A stretch of DNA of 64,000 nt from Thermanaerothrix sp034436175 (GTDB lineage: Bacteria; Chloroflexota; Anaerolineae; Anaerolineales; Anaerolineaceae): assembly GCA_964427505.1 (NCBI GenBank), contig CAYRUO010000001.1:1-64000 (forward strand), in the 5' to 3' direction. The translations under genes were made by a program, and so were the position numbers. Within the stretch, counting starts at the first letter, position 1. Every line of letters begins with the position of its first letter. The notes under the pieces are model-generated. The model searched no databases, was not told the DNA's origin, and saw nothing but the letters and a program-made list of their open reading frames with translations. This document shows, piece after piece, positions 49,738 to 58,634 of this stretch.

Positions 49738-52239
49738 TCAGGACGAGGTGCTGAAAGCGGGCAATTTTTGGGCTTTGCCCTCAACCGTAACGAGATAATA
49801 CGGACACCACGCAATTCCGAACAATTCGACAAAGATGTTGCTACGTTGAGGGGGTAAAGGCAACTGGGTTTCCTCAGCAATAACCTTCGTCCAGCGCTCC
49901 TGCAACTCGGAAAGAGCCCTGTTGTAATCCTGCTCAAGGGCGGATAATTGCTTTTCTAAAGTTTCAAGTTCTTTTTTCTCCTGCTCCAAGGCGGCTTTGG
50001 CTTGAGCGGTCAAGCGCCGTTTGGTGAGGGAACTGGAAACACTGCGCTTACGTCCGCCAAATAGGCTCATGAGCAACTCGCCCCCGGTGCCTATTTCTTC
50101 TAGTCGTCGTTGCGAGAATTCCTCTTCCTTGCGCTTGACCTCAATTTTCTGGCGCTCGATGCGATCTCTTAAGGCGTCTATCTTCCGCTGGTGGGTCTCT
50201 TCCAATTTGGTTTTCTCGGTAGCCATCATCGCTTGGGCGGCCTGTTCGCACTGTTTTCGAAAGGCTTCTTCCGTGGTGGTGGGGGGCAGGTAAACTTTAA
50301 GCGCTTCGTTGGCGCGGAGATAGATCGTCCCGTTGCGGAAAACCCACTCCACAAAATCTTTTTCCAGATCTTTAAGCGCACGCGCATTACTGAGCCAGGG
50401 CGGGAGCGGCGCAAATAACGCCTGGGGCAATGGGCTGGTGTGAAGAGAGTTGGGGTCGAGGTTGCGCCAGGAATGTTTGTTCCAATCCATGAGACCACTT
50501 GGTTCGCGTTCTACCAGCGCGGTAAATTTACGGCTGAATTCAAGATTGTATTTGCGCGCCAGATAACGGATCTCGGCCTGGGCTAATAGGGCGGGGATGT
50601 AGAGAAGGCTCTGGGTTTCCATTTCGAGGTTAGATGGCAACCCTGCCAGAGTCACCGCCCGTTGAAAGTCTAAGTCGCTGGGAATGAAAAACTCATCCAC
50701 ACCAGCGGGTATCGCCGAGCGCGTGCTGGAAAAACCGGAGATTTTTTCGCTCTTGGTCGCACTTGGGGTCGCGGCGGGCATTTTGGCTTGGTCAAACGGC
50801 GTTGAAACTGCGGAAGAGGTCAAGCCTTGGTCGTGTTTCTTGGCCAACCGGTTGAGCGCGGGAATTTGCGACCGGGTGAGCGGCCCTGCCAGGAAGTTTA
50901 ACGCCCAACGGGTTTGGAAGAGCGTTGGGCCTTTCGCGTGCACATTGTGAAGGAAGAACACCCGTTTGCCCAGACTCGAGATCATTCGATCCATTTGACC
51001 ACGGTCTAACGCGCCGGTGATGGTTTCTAGCCCATCGAGCAAGCGGTCTTTATCTCGCTGGGTCTGCAAGCGGCCAATTGCCCATGTGCCTGCGTTTGAG
51101 AGTCCCTTGTAGTCTAGGTCTACCGGGTTCTGGGTGGCGAGAAGTAGTCCGATGCCAAAGGCGCGCGCCTGCTTAAGCATCCGTAGCATCACCGGGCGTG
51201 AGGGGGGATTGGCGACCGGTGGGAGGTAGCCCATAATCTCGTCAAAGTAAACAATTGCGCGCAAGCCGCTGGTGCCACGTTGATTTCGCATCCAGGCTTC
51301 TATAGAGGTGAAAAGCAGAGTAACAAAGAACATGCGCTCATTGTCGTTGAGGTGGGCAAGGTAAAAGATGGAATGGCGGGGTTTTCCTTCCGGAGTGTAG
51401 AGAAAAGCCGCTACATCCAGGGGATCCCCTTCGAGCCAGGTTTGGAAAGAGGGAGAAGCCAGGAAGTTGTTAAGCAACATAGCCAATTCAGCCCGCTCTT
51501 TGGGCGGGAAGAAGTTGTCCAGCGGGAAGGCGCCCAGGCGGTCAAAGGGTGGGTTTTGGGTTTGCAGAATCAGTTCGGTTAGATCGAATGAACGCCCTTG
51601 GCTCCAGGCTGTTTCAATGATGTTTGAGATCAAGATATGCTCCCGTGAACGCAGGGGATCAATGTTATCTAAGCCGACCAGGCCGAGCAAAGCCGTGACC
51701 GTACTGCTGATCTTTTCCCGCAGGATTTCGCGATTTTCCTCCCAAGGCACATCGGGAGCGGCGAAGGATCTCAAGATATTAACCGGCACGCCGGCCGAGG
51801 AACCCGGTGTGTAAATGGTATAATCCACGGCCTCTTGAAGGGCCGTGAGTTGTTCTGGGCCTAACCCCCATTTGGCCAAGCCCTCGCGCCACATTTGGGC
51901 CGTTTCAGCCGCGAGTTCACTCAGCGATTTGCCGCTTCGGCGGGCGCTCTCCGGATCTAGCCAGGGTTCGAAATCTTCGGGACGTAATTCGGGAAAATGG
52001 AGCACTAGATTGGTCAGATCACCCTTGGGATCAACAATAATGGCGGGGATGCCCTGTAATGCGGCCTCTTCGAGCAGGGAGATGCACAGCCCCGTTTTGC
52101 CTGAGCCGGTCATGCCGGTGATCACCGCGTGGGTGGTCAAATCGGCAGGATCGTAAATAAGCGGTTTTTCGGTAACCTCGTTTTTGGCAGGATCGAAGAT
52201 CCGGCCAAGATAAAAACCGGATGGTTTTTCGCTACTCAT
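49738..52239 (-). CDS. HerA/FtsK-like ATPase with C-terminal coiled coil
   Basis: The 833-residue protein has Walker A VITGMTGSGKTGLCISLLEE (~39-58), IIVDPKGDLTNL, Walker B AIVYFDEIMGYLPP (~320), and LLLATQNPVDLDYKGLSN, as in HerA-type motor ATPases. A linker (~480-560) leads to a domain with coiled coil (~660-790; RKIDALRDRIERQKIEVKRK, EQEKKELETLEKQLSALEQD) interrupted by a Gly-rich loop. Related large ATP-binding proteins are common in bacteria but unassigned. NurA, the usual HerA partner, is not adjacent. A role in DNA translocation or defence is possible. AGGATACCATC precedes ATG 52239; it stands as a single gene. Confidence 0.8.
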   Translation of the reverse strand: MSSEKPSGFYLGRIFDPAKNEVTEKPLIYDPADLTTHAVITGMTGSGKTGLCISLLEEAALQGIPAIIVDPKGDLTNLVLHFPELRPEDFEPWLDPESARRSGKSLSELAAETAQMWREGLAKWGLGPEQLTALQEAVDYTIYTPGSSAGVPVNILRSFAAPDVPWEENREILREKISSTVTALLGLVGLDNIDPLRSREHILISNIIETAWSQGRSFDLTELILQTQNPPFDRLGAFPLDNFFPPKERAELAMLLNNFLASPSFQTWLEGDPLDVAAFLYTPEGKPRHSIFYLAHLNDNERMFFVTLLFTSIEAWMRNQRGTSGLRAIVYFDEIMGYLPPVANPPSRPVMLRMLKQARAFGIGLLLATQNPVDLDYKGLSNAGTWAIGRLQTQRDKDRLLDGLETITGALDRGQMDRMISSLGKRVFFLHNVHAKGPTLFQTRWALNFLAGPLTRSQIPALNRLAKKHDQGLTSSAVSTPFDQAKMPAATPSATKSEKISGFSSTRSAIPAGVDEFFIPSDLDFQRAVTLAGLPSNLEMETQSLLYIPALLAQAEIRYLARKYNLEFSRKFTALVEREPSGLMDWNKHSWRNLDPNSLHTSPLPQALFAPLPPWLSNARALKDLEKDFVEWVFRNGTIYLRANEALKVYLPPTTTEEAFRKQCEQAAQAMMATEKTKLEETHQRKIDALRDRIERQKIEVKRKEEEFSQRRLEEIGTGGELLMSLFGGRKRSVSSSLTKRRLTAQAKAALEQEKKELETLEKQLSALEQDYNRALSELQERWTKVIAEETQLPLPPQRSNIFVELFGIAWCPYYLVTVEGKAQKLPAFSTSS

Positions 52240-52409
52240 GATGGTATCCTATTTTTGAATTCTTAACTTCATTATAGCATTGTCATAATCTATGCGTTGT
52301 GGCACGGAGTGAGTTCTGACAAGATGATCTGGTTAACGTCTGTGACACCCCGCACTGTCTTAATGTGAGTTGAGTATTGGGGGGCAATTTAATATCTTTT
52401 ACCCCGTGC

Positions 52410-52415
52410 TATAAT
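52410..52415 (+). promoter_or_regulatory. -10 box close to the glycosyltransferase start
   Basis: TATAAT ends 12 bases before ATG 52428 and there is no Shine-Dalgarno, so the message would have a leader of about five bases. The -35 region is poor. Confidence 0.4.
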
Positions 52416-52427
52416 CTCCCCTGAGCC

Positions 52428-54734
52428 ATGGCCGAGACTGAAATCCCCGAGTCGCCTTCTTCGATACCTAAGCGGCGTTCCATGTTGCGTGAGGTTAATC
52501 TGCGCCTCATCTTAAAGCCGGGCGAACATTACCACCTGAATGTCACTACCCTAACCCCAGAGGGTGAACCCCTGGAAACCCATACCCTGGCGCTTAGCAA
52601 TCCTCCGCAGGTCGCCGAGCCGTTACCTTTGCCGTCCTGGGTCACCAGTGAGGTAGGACCCGCGTCTGGCGCAAGGTTCTGGCAGCGTCTGTGGTCACGG
52701 GTGCAAGCCCTGCCCTGGGTGGGTATTTTGACCCTTCTGGCCGTGGTTGTTTATGCGTTCACCCGTTTGGTGGGGTTAGATCGTTTCCCAATCTATTTCT
52801 TTAGCGACGAGGCGGTGCAAACGCTTTTGGCTGCCGACTTCCTGCGCGATGGTTTGCGCAATTATGACGGCGAGTTTCTTCCCACTTACTTTGAGAACGG
52901 CGGTCAGTATAACTTAAGCCTCTCGGTGTATCTCCAAGTCTTGCCTTATCTGCTCTTTGGCCGTTCGGTGATCGTCACACGGGCGGCGTCGGCCCTGGTC
53001 ACCTGTTTGGCGGCGCTGTGGGTAGCGCTGATCATGCATAAGGCTTTTGGAAGCCGTTTCCCCTGGCTGGCGACGTTGATTTTGGCCGTAACGCCAGCCT
53101 GGTTTCTGCATTCACGCACGGCGTTTGAGACGGCCTTGGCGACCAGTTTCTACGCGGGATTCCTTTACTATTACCTGCGCTATCGGCTGGAGCAGCCGCG
53201 CTATCTGTTTCACACGGCTCTTTTGGCGGCGCTGACGTTTTACAGTTACAGCCCGGCCCAGGTCGTGATCGCGGTCAGCGTTGTCCTTTTGGGACTGCTC
53301 GATGTGCGCTACCACTGGCAGCACCGTCGCGAAATGGTGAAAGCGCTAGGTTTAGGGGTGCTCTTGCTTCTGCCCTATGTCCGTTTTCAACTCACCTATC
53401 CCGGCGAAACATTGCGCCACCTCGAAATCCTGCGCTCATATTGGCTGCAGCCTCTGCCGTTGGGAGAGAAGTTGCGCCTCTTGGGGCAGGAATATCTGCG
53501 CGGACTCGATCTGCTCTACTGGTTCCGTCCCGATCCCCCGGATTTGATTCGTCATGTGATGAAGAATTACGGGCACTTGTGGCGCCCCGGCTTGCTCTTT
53601 ACCCTCATGGGGATTGTTTTGGCGTTACGCCACCTGCGACGGCCGGCCTATCGTACGGTGCTGGTGGCCGTGTTGGCAGCGCCGAGTGGAGCGGCCCTGG
53701 TCGGGTTGGGGGTGACACGGGCGCTATTTATGGTCATTCCGGCAGCGCTGCTCACGGCCCTAGGGTTGGAATGGGTGATCCGGCAGATTGGGCAAAGCCT
53801 GGCGAATTGGATTTCTCCATCGGTTACCCTGAATATGCTCGCAGGCATCACCTTGGTCGGGTTGAGCCTGTATGGCTTGGGCATGCTCCGTGATGCGCTG
53901 TCTAATGCGCCGCTGTGGTATCGTAATTACGGCCTGAACGGCATGCAGTACGGCGCCCGGCAGGTTTTTACTGCCGTGCAAGACTATTTGCGGGTTCACC
54001 CAGGGGTTAAAATCCTGGTCTCACCGACCTGGGCAAACGGCACCGATGCGTTGGCGCGCTTTTTTGCCGGCGATCCCCTGCCGTTTGAATTGGGGAACAT
54101 TGATGGGTTTATGGATGAGTACCGCCCTGAACTAGAAACTCTGGTTTTGGTGATGACCCCGGAAGAATACGAGCGTGCCCGCAACAGCCCCAAATTTACG
54201 GATCTCCATATCGAGCAGATTTTGCCCTACCCCGATGGCCAGCCCGGGTTTTATTTTGTCCGCCTGCGTTATGTGGACAACATTGAGGCTATTCTCGAGG
54301 CTGAACGGCAGCAGCGCCGCCTTTTGGTTGAGGAACAAATGACCTTGCCGGATGGTCGTCAAGTCCAGGTGGCTCATTCTTACCTCGATATGGGTGATAT
54401 TCAGCATGCTTTTGATGGTGATCCCACAACACTGATCCGTACCTACGAGGCAAACCCGCTGCGCATTCGGTTGACTTTCTCTGCCCCTGAAGTGATCCAA
54501 ACACTCACATTTCGGGTTGGCGGTGTGCCGACCCGGATCACCGTGCAGTTATGGGCGCCGAGGGCCGTTGAGGCGGCCGTTGTGAGCCAGGAAGTGGGCG
54601 AAACACCGCTCCCGCGCGAGGTAACCTTGAGTCTACCTGCGCCGCAAGAGGTACTTCGGATGGAGATCGAGGTGCTTAACGTGCGCGATGGCGAGCCGGC
54701 GCATGTGCATCTATGGGAGGTGCAATGGCGGTGA
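52428..54734 (+). CDS. GT-C membrane glycosyltransferase (GT39/ArnT-like) with C-terminal beta domain
   Basis: The 768-residue protein has a ~90-residue soluble N-terminal part, about 10-12 membrane helices (~100-500), and an extracytoplasmic C-terminal region. The GT-C acidic motif is in YFFSDEAVQTLLAADFL at the first external loop, and the HSRTAFETALATSFYAGFLY segment is typical of ArnT/PMT-like enzymes using lipid-linked sugars. The last ~150 residues (DIQHAFDGDPTTLIRTYEAN, VIQTLTFRVGGVPTRI) resemble an F5/8-type beta sandwich that may bind sugar. Donor and acceptor are unknown. It overlaps the next gene by 10 bases. Confidence 0.78.
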   Translation: MAETEIPESPSSIPKRRSMLREVNLRLILKPGEHYHLNVTTLTPEGEPLETHTLALSNPPQVAEPLPLPSWVTSEVGPASGARFWQRLWSRVQALPWVGILTLLAVVVYAFTRLVGLDRFPIYFFSDEAVQTLLAADFLRDGLRNYDGEFLPTYFENGGQYNLSLSVYLQVLPYLLFGRSVIVTRAASALVTCLAALWVALIMHKAFGSRFPWLATLILAVTPAWFLHSRTAFETALATSFYAGFLYYYLRYRLEQPRYLFHTALLAALTFYSYSPAQVVIAVSVVLLGLLDVRYHWQHRREMVKALGLGVLLLLPYVRFQLTYPGETLRHLEILRSYWLQPLPLGEKLRLLGQEYLRGLDLLYWFRPDPPDLIRHVMKNYGHLWRPGLLFTLMGIVLALRHLRRPAYRTVLVAVLAAPSGAALVGLGVTRALFMVIPAALLTALGLEWVIRQIGQSLANWISPSVTLNMLAGITLVGLSLYGLGMLRDALSNAPLWYRNYGLNGMQYGARQVFTAVQDYLRVHPGVKILVSPTWANGTDALARFFAGDPLPFELGNIDGFMDEYRPELETLVLVMTPEEYERARNSPKFTDLHIEQILPYPDGQPGFYFVRLRYVDNIEAILEAERQQRRLLVEEQMTLPDGRQVQVAHSYLDMGDIQHAFDGDPTTLIRTYEANPLRIRLTFSAPEVIQTLTFRVGGVPTRITVQLWAPRAVEAAVVSQEVGETPLPREVTLSLPAPQEVLRMEIEVLNVRDGEPAHVHLWEVQWR

Positions 54735-55162
54735 ACGTGCCGCAGCGGCGCGCGGGACGTAGTTGGCGCCGTTGGGTGTTGCTGGGTGGAATGGCTTGGT
54801 TTGCTCTCAGCCAGGCGATGCGCTTGGTGCAAGCAGTAACCTTATGGCCATGGCTCATCGAGGTTCAGGTGCGGCCTGGGCCAGCTTACCTTGCCGTGAC
54901 AGGCTTGATCTGGGCGCTGGCGGGAGGGGTAGGCATGGTGGGAGTGTGGCAGCGCCAAAGATGGGGCTTGCGTCTGTGTGAGGTGACCCTGGTCGCCTGG
55001 AGTGCCTGGAATTGGCTGGACCGGCTCTGGGTTTCGTCTTCCCCTACAGCGTTGTGGAACTGGCCCTTTGCGCTGGGATTTAATCTCGTTCTACTGCTGG
55101 TACTCTTCTTGATCACCCACGCGGAAAGAACGATTGGAGGTCGCGGCAAAGATGAACAATGA
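54725..55162 (+). CDS. Small membrane protein downstream of the glycosyltransferase
   Basis: The 145-residue product has about four membrane helices (VLLGGMAWFALSQAMRLVQA, AYLAVTGLIWALAGGVGMVG, LCEVTLVAWSAWNWL, FALGFNLVLLLVLFLI) and a positively charged N-terminus. No family is recognised. ATG 54725 is chosen because GGGAGGTG lies just upstream, inside the end of the glycosyltransferase gene. Its stop overlaps the CYTH gene by 11 bases, so the three genes form one operon. Confidence 0.65.
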   Translation: MAVNVPQRRAGRSWRRWVLLGGMAWFALSQAMRLVQAVTLWPWLIEVQVRPGPAYLAVTGLIWALAGGVGMVGVWQRQRWGLRLCEVTLVAWSAWNWLDRLWVSSSPTALWNWPFALGFNLVLLLVLFLITHAERTIGGRGKDEQ

Positions 55163-55772
55163 AAATGAAGAGGAAATTGAGGTCAAGTTCTATATCCGAT
55201 TCCCGCAGCGGCTGCGCCAGCGGTTGCTGGCATTAGGCGCTGTAGAGGTGCGGCCGCGCGGCTACGAACTCAACTTGCGCTTTGACTATCCCGACCGCCG
55301 CCTGACGCGCGAGCATCGGGTGCTGCGCTTGCGCCGCGATGTCAAAGCCTTGCTCACCTATAAAGGCCCTGCCCAACCCGATCTGCCGGTGAGCGCGCGG
55401 CGTGAAATCGAGGTGGAAGTAGCCGATTTTGACATAACGCGCCATCTATTAGAGGCGTTGGGTTTAGAAGTGAGCGTTATCTATGAAAAATGGCGCACCA
55501 CTTACCGTTTGGGTGAGGTAGAAGTGGTTATTGATGAAATGCCCTATGGTGTTTTCTGCGAGATCGAAGGACCAGACGCCTCGGCTATTGAGGTGGCGGC
55601 GCAGCAACTTGGTCTAAACTGGGACACACGTGTCCGTCAGAGTTATCTGGCGTTGTTTGAGACGGCAAAGCGTGTTCTGCACCTTGAAACCCCGCATCTA
55701 ACCTTCCAGGCATTCGAGGGCGTGATTGTGAGCCCTGAGGATCTGGACGTGCATGTTGCTGATGAGGAATAA
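55152..55772 (+). CDS. CYTH-domain protein (class IV adenylate cyclase / triphosphatase fold)
   Basis: The 206-residue protein has the CYTH signature EEIEVKFYI (ExExK) at residues 5-12, then LRLRRDVKALLTYKGP, REIEVEVADFD, YEKWRTTYRLGEVEVVIDEM and CEIEG near the end, forming the eight-stranded tunnel with acidic metal and basic phosphate ligands. Members hydrolyse triphosphates such as thiamine triphosphate or inorganic PPPi, or make cAMP (CyaB). The preserved charges suggest activity, but the substrate is not predictable. GGAGG lies 11 bases before ATG 55152. It is the last gene of the glycosyltransferase operon and converges on the alpha/beta hydrolase gene with five bases between. Confidence 0.82.
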   Translation: MNNENEEEIEVKFYIRFPQRLRQRLLALGAVEVRPRGYELNLRFDYPDRRLTREHRVLRLRRDVKALLTYKGPAQPDLPVSARREIEVEVADFDITRHLLEALGLEVSVIYEKWRTTYRLGEVEVVIDEMPYGVFCEIEGPDASAIEVAAQQLGLNWDTRVRQSYLALFETAKRVLHLETPHLTFQAFEGVIVSPEDLDVHVADEE

Positions 55773-55777
55773 CATCC

Positions 55778-56629
55778 CTAAACGTTGGTGCTCAGGAAGG
55801 CTTGCAATGCCCGGACAAACCCTGAGGGATCTTCACGCTGTGGCCAATGCCCACACCGTGGCAAGATCACCAATTGGGAGCCGGGCAAACGCTGGTGGGC
55901 CTCACGAGCGCATTCTAACGGTACCAGGCGGTCATATTCTCCGTGGATAAATAGCGTCGGGGCTTTAATCTCACCCAGACGATCCAGATAGACGGTGCGT
56001 AAGCCATTCTTCAGCACTTCGTGGCGTTGGAAGGCGCGAAAGGCACGCCCGGCATGGGGTTTACGCACTTCTTCCCATACAGCGTTCATTAAGGCAGCAT
56101 CAATCTTGCGCGGATCGTAGAAGATTTGTTGCAACGAGGCCTTAGCCAGGGCAGGATGACGCGTGATGATCCACCAGGTCAGGCGGTTAAGCCAATCCTG
56201 GTGCACCAGCCAGTACGACCAGCGGTGTGCCGGGGCAACGCGCTGAAGCCCATAACTATCTACCGGTATCAAGTGGTTAACCCGTTCGGGATGGGTAAGA
56301 GTCAGCCCAATCGCAATGCCTCCGCCCATGGAGACTCCGGCCACGGTGACCTGTGTCAGGTTGAGGGCATCTAAGAGGGCGGTAACAAAATCAATATAAA
56401 ATGCCATGGTGTAGGCGATATCCGGTCGCGCACTATCGCCGTAGCCGGGCAAATCAGGCGCAAAAACACAATGGGTTTCGGCTAAGGCGGGGAGGATGGG
56501 TTCCCACGAGAGGCGTGCCGAATCCACACCCCCACCGTGTAAAAGCAGAATTGCTCTTTCGCCCTCGCCGGCGCTAAGCAGGTGCGTGGTTAGTCCTTGG
56601 ACCTCGAGATACAAGTCTTTTACGATCAT
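55778..56629 (-). CDS. Alpha/beta hydrolase with intact triad
   Basis: The 283-residue enzyme has the oxyanion motif ILLLHGGGVDSARLSW, DLPGYGDSARPD, nucleophile elbow VAGVSMGGGIAIGL (Ser), acid FIHGEYDRLVPLE and final His in ILPRCGHWPQRED. This makes it a working esterase or C-C hydrolase of unknown substrate, unlike the Ser-less relative at 25740. I chose ATG 56629 because the family fold starts there; an open frame to 56875 overlaps the proline-rich tail of the transglycosylase-like gene. No clear ribosome site precedes 56629, so it may rely on readthrough translation from the gene 29 bases upstream. Confidence 0.85.
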   Translation of the reverse strand: MIVKDLYLEVQGLTTHLLSAGEGERAILLLHGGGVDSARLSWEPILPALAETHCVFAPDLPGYGDSARPDIAYTMAFYIDFVTALLDALNLTQVTVAGVSMGGGIAIGLTLTHPERVNHLIPVDSYGLQRVAPAHRWSYWLVHQDWLNRLTWWIITRHPALAKASLQQIFYDPRKIDAALMNAVWEEVRKPHAGRAFRAFQRHEVLKNGLRTVYLDRLGEIKAPTLFIHGEYDRLVPLECAREAHQRLPGSQLVILPRCGHWPQREDPSGFVRALQAFLSTNV

Positions 56630-56658
56630 GGCTGTTTTTCTCTGTGGTGTAGGTGATG

Positions 56659-58548
56659 TTATGGGCCGGGATAATTCCCTCCCGGTGTCGCCGTTGCCGC
56701 GGGTTCGGGATACCCACCGGGTTGAGTGGGATAAGGGGTACCGGGTGGATAATAGCCTGGAACAGGTGTAGCCGTAGGTCCGCCTGGAGCGGGGGTGACA
56801 GATGTTGGGCGTGGGGTAGGGGTAGGCGGAATCACCAGCGGGGGTGAGGGCGGTGTCTGTCCGGGATAGACCCATGAGGTGGGGGTGGGTTGAACGCCGC
56901 TCAGGCGCTCGCTGATATCGCGCACATAGTCAATCGCGCCTTGGCAGGCTGGCTCTAGATGGGCGGCCACATGTTCCCAATCGAGCGGTTCGCCGGCGGC
57001 ATAAGTCCCACGCAGGGCGCGCAACAGACACCCCGGGCCGGCGTTGTAATTCACCAAGGTGAAACGCCACAGGTCGGTGTAAGAACTGACCTCACCGGCC
57101 CGGCGACCGGTCAGGTTATTGATCAGGCGTCCGACTTGTTCGCAATTGGCTTTGAGCCCCTCGGCAAAGACGCGCACACTGAACTGGGCTTGGGTCAAGT
57201 CAATGCCGGCCGGGCACTCAGGGCAACTGGCATTAACCTGGCGCACCAGAGCACCGCGCAGCATGGCCTGTTCCTCGGCTTTGAGGTTGCCAAATCCCAG
57301 GTCACAACGTGATTGGTGTAGCACCAGAGGACAAAACTGCGCAAAGAAACTGGGATTCCAGAGCAAAAGCGTTTCGGCACCGTTCTCGGTGAGTTGTCCC
57401 AACCCGGCTTCGCGGTAAGTGCGGTAGATACCTGGCCAAAACTGGCTCTCGCGGCTGAAGATGTTCTTAAGCAGTTGGGCCGGCACACCGCTTTCCTGGG
57501 CAACGCGCCATATTTCTTCATTAAAACGGTTTTGCCATTCCAGAACCAGGCTATAAGCGCGTTGTACCCCGCAGGTGTTGGCGATCAGGGGCGCCTGCAG
57601 TCCACCGGCGGGGCAGTCCGTGGCCTCTACCTCACCTCGACTGATCAAGATGCCGGCCAAATAGTAAAGGGTGAGGGAGGAATATAACCCTTGGGGGTCT
57701 TCGGGCGTACGGAGCCAGGGCGGTGGCCCGCCGGGATCCGGGAAGGCTTGCCAAGTTTCGGCGCAACTGGCCGGAGCACTACCGCGCCATTGGGAACTCA
57801 AGATGTCCACATAGTAGTAGGGTTGCTGATCGGTGCGTCCTTCCGGAGCCATAAAATCGCCCCGGGGTAATACGCGTACCAATGCCGTATAGTGCGGGCT
57901 GGAGTCGCCGTAAGAAGAGTCGGCCCAAAATTCCAGAGTTTCCCCTTGCAGGCCGGTTGGGCGCAGAGGAATGGTACAGGTCGTACCGCGGCAGGTGAAA
58001 GGCTCATCGCCCAGGATGCCATTGACGGCGATAATCATTTCATTGGGAAGCGGCTCTTCCGCCTCTAGATGAAGCAGGGGTAAGCGATCGCACTGCCCGG
58101 GGGGTGATTCGGGATTGCAACCCTCTAGGCTCAACCAAACCGTGGGCAGAGGGAGTTCAACCTCAATCTCACGGCTGGCCTGCCATTGTTCGGCGAGGTG
58201 AAGGTAATATCCCGGACAGGACGTGAGAGGTTGATCGGGGGTGGACAGGACGCAAGGCTGGGTATTGCGCCAGAGATTGTAGACGTGGGGTTCGCACCAG
58301 GTGCGGATCTCATCCGCGTAGGGTAGTCCTTCGTGCTCAACGACAAACTCGCAAGCGATCCAATTGGTGCGCCATTCGACCACCCACCAACGGTAAGCGG
58401 TATAGTCATAGGTCAGAGTGGTGCGGCGGGCATAAGGCTCAGGGGTTGGGGTGGGATCTTCGGCTCGGGCGGTTGAGGCAGGCTGAAAACTCAGTCCAAT
58501 CAGGACTAAGGCTAGAATTCCCCCTAATGCGGCGACTTTCCGAGCCAT
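56659..58548 (-). CDS. Secreted lytic-transglycosylase-like protein with Pro-rich tail
   Basis: The 629-residue protein has a signal peptide (GGILALVLIGLSFQPASTARA), a long cysteine-containing N-terminal part (~30-330) of unknown fold, and an SLT/lysozyme-like domain (~355-555). The latter shows LLKNIFSRESQFWPGIY with a catalytic-type Glu in ESQF, then AGLGQLTENG and LVNYNAGPGCLLRAL, the triple signature of lytic transglycosylases, which cut MurNAc-GlcNAc bonds. The tail (~565-629) is Pro/Thr/Gly-rich. I chose ATG 58548 (GAGG six bases upstream); an ATG at 58590 would add 14 residues and lacks a ribosome site. It is co-directional with the M20 gene. Confidence 0.75.
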   Translation of the reverse strand: MARKVAALGGILALVLIGLSFQPASTARAEDPTPTPEPYARRTTLTYDYTAYRWWVVEWRTNWIACEFVVEHEGLPYADEIRTWCEPHVYNLWRNTQPCVLSTPDQPLTSCPGYYLHLAEQWQASREIEVELPLPTVWLSLEGCNPESPPGQCDRLPLLHLEAEEPLPNEMIIAVNGILGDEPFTCRGTTCTIPLRPTGLQGETLEFWADSSYGDSSPHYTALVRVLPRGDFMAPEGRTDQQPYYYVDILSSQWRGSAPASCAETWQAFPDPGGPPPWLRTPEDPQGLYSSLTLYYLAGILISRGEVEATDCPAGGLQAPLIANTCGVQRAYSLVLEWQNRFNEEIWRVAQESGVPAQLLKNIFSRESQFWPGIYRTYREAGLGQLTENGAETLLLWNPSFFAQFCPLVLHQSRCDLGFGNLKAEEQAMLRGALVRQVNASCPECPAGIDLTQAQFSVRVFAEGLKANCEQVGRLINNLTGRRAGEVSSYTDLWRFTLVNYNAGPGCLLRALRGTYAAGEPLDWEHVAAHLEPACQGAIDYVRDISERLSGVQPTPTSWVYPGQTPPSPPLVIPPTPTPRPTSVTPAPGGPTATPVPGYYPPGTPYPTQPGGYPEPAATATPGGNYPGP

Positions 58549-58634
58549 ACTCGGCCTCGTTTGCGGCTTCCCAACCCCTATATCCTTCATATATAAAGTT
58601 TACCACACCCCTCTAGTTTGGCTCATTGACTTGT

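Noticed and set aside
56630..56875. 82-residue N-terminal extension of the alpha/beta hydrolase
   Set aside because: It runs over the Pro-rich coding tail of the upstream gene in another frame and resembles no hydrolase sequence.
58549..58590. Longer start (ATG 58590) for the transglycosylase-like gene
   Set aside because: No ribosome site; ATG 58548 has GAGG six bases upstream and starts directly at a normal signal peptide.
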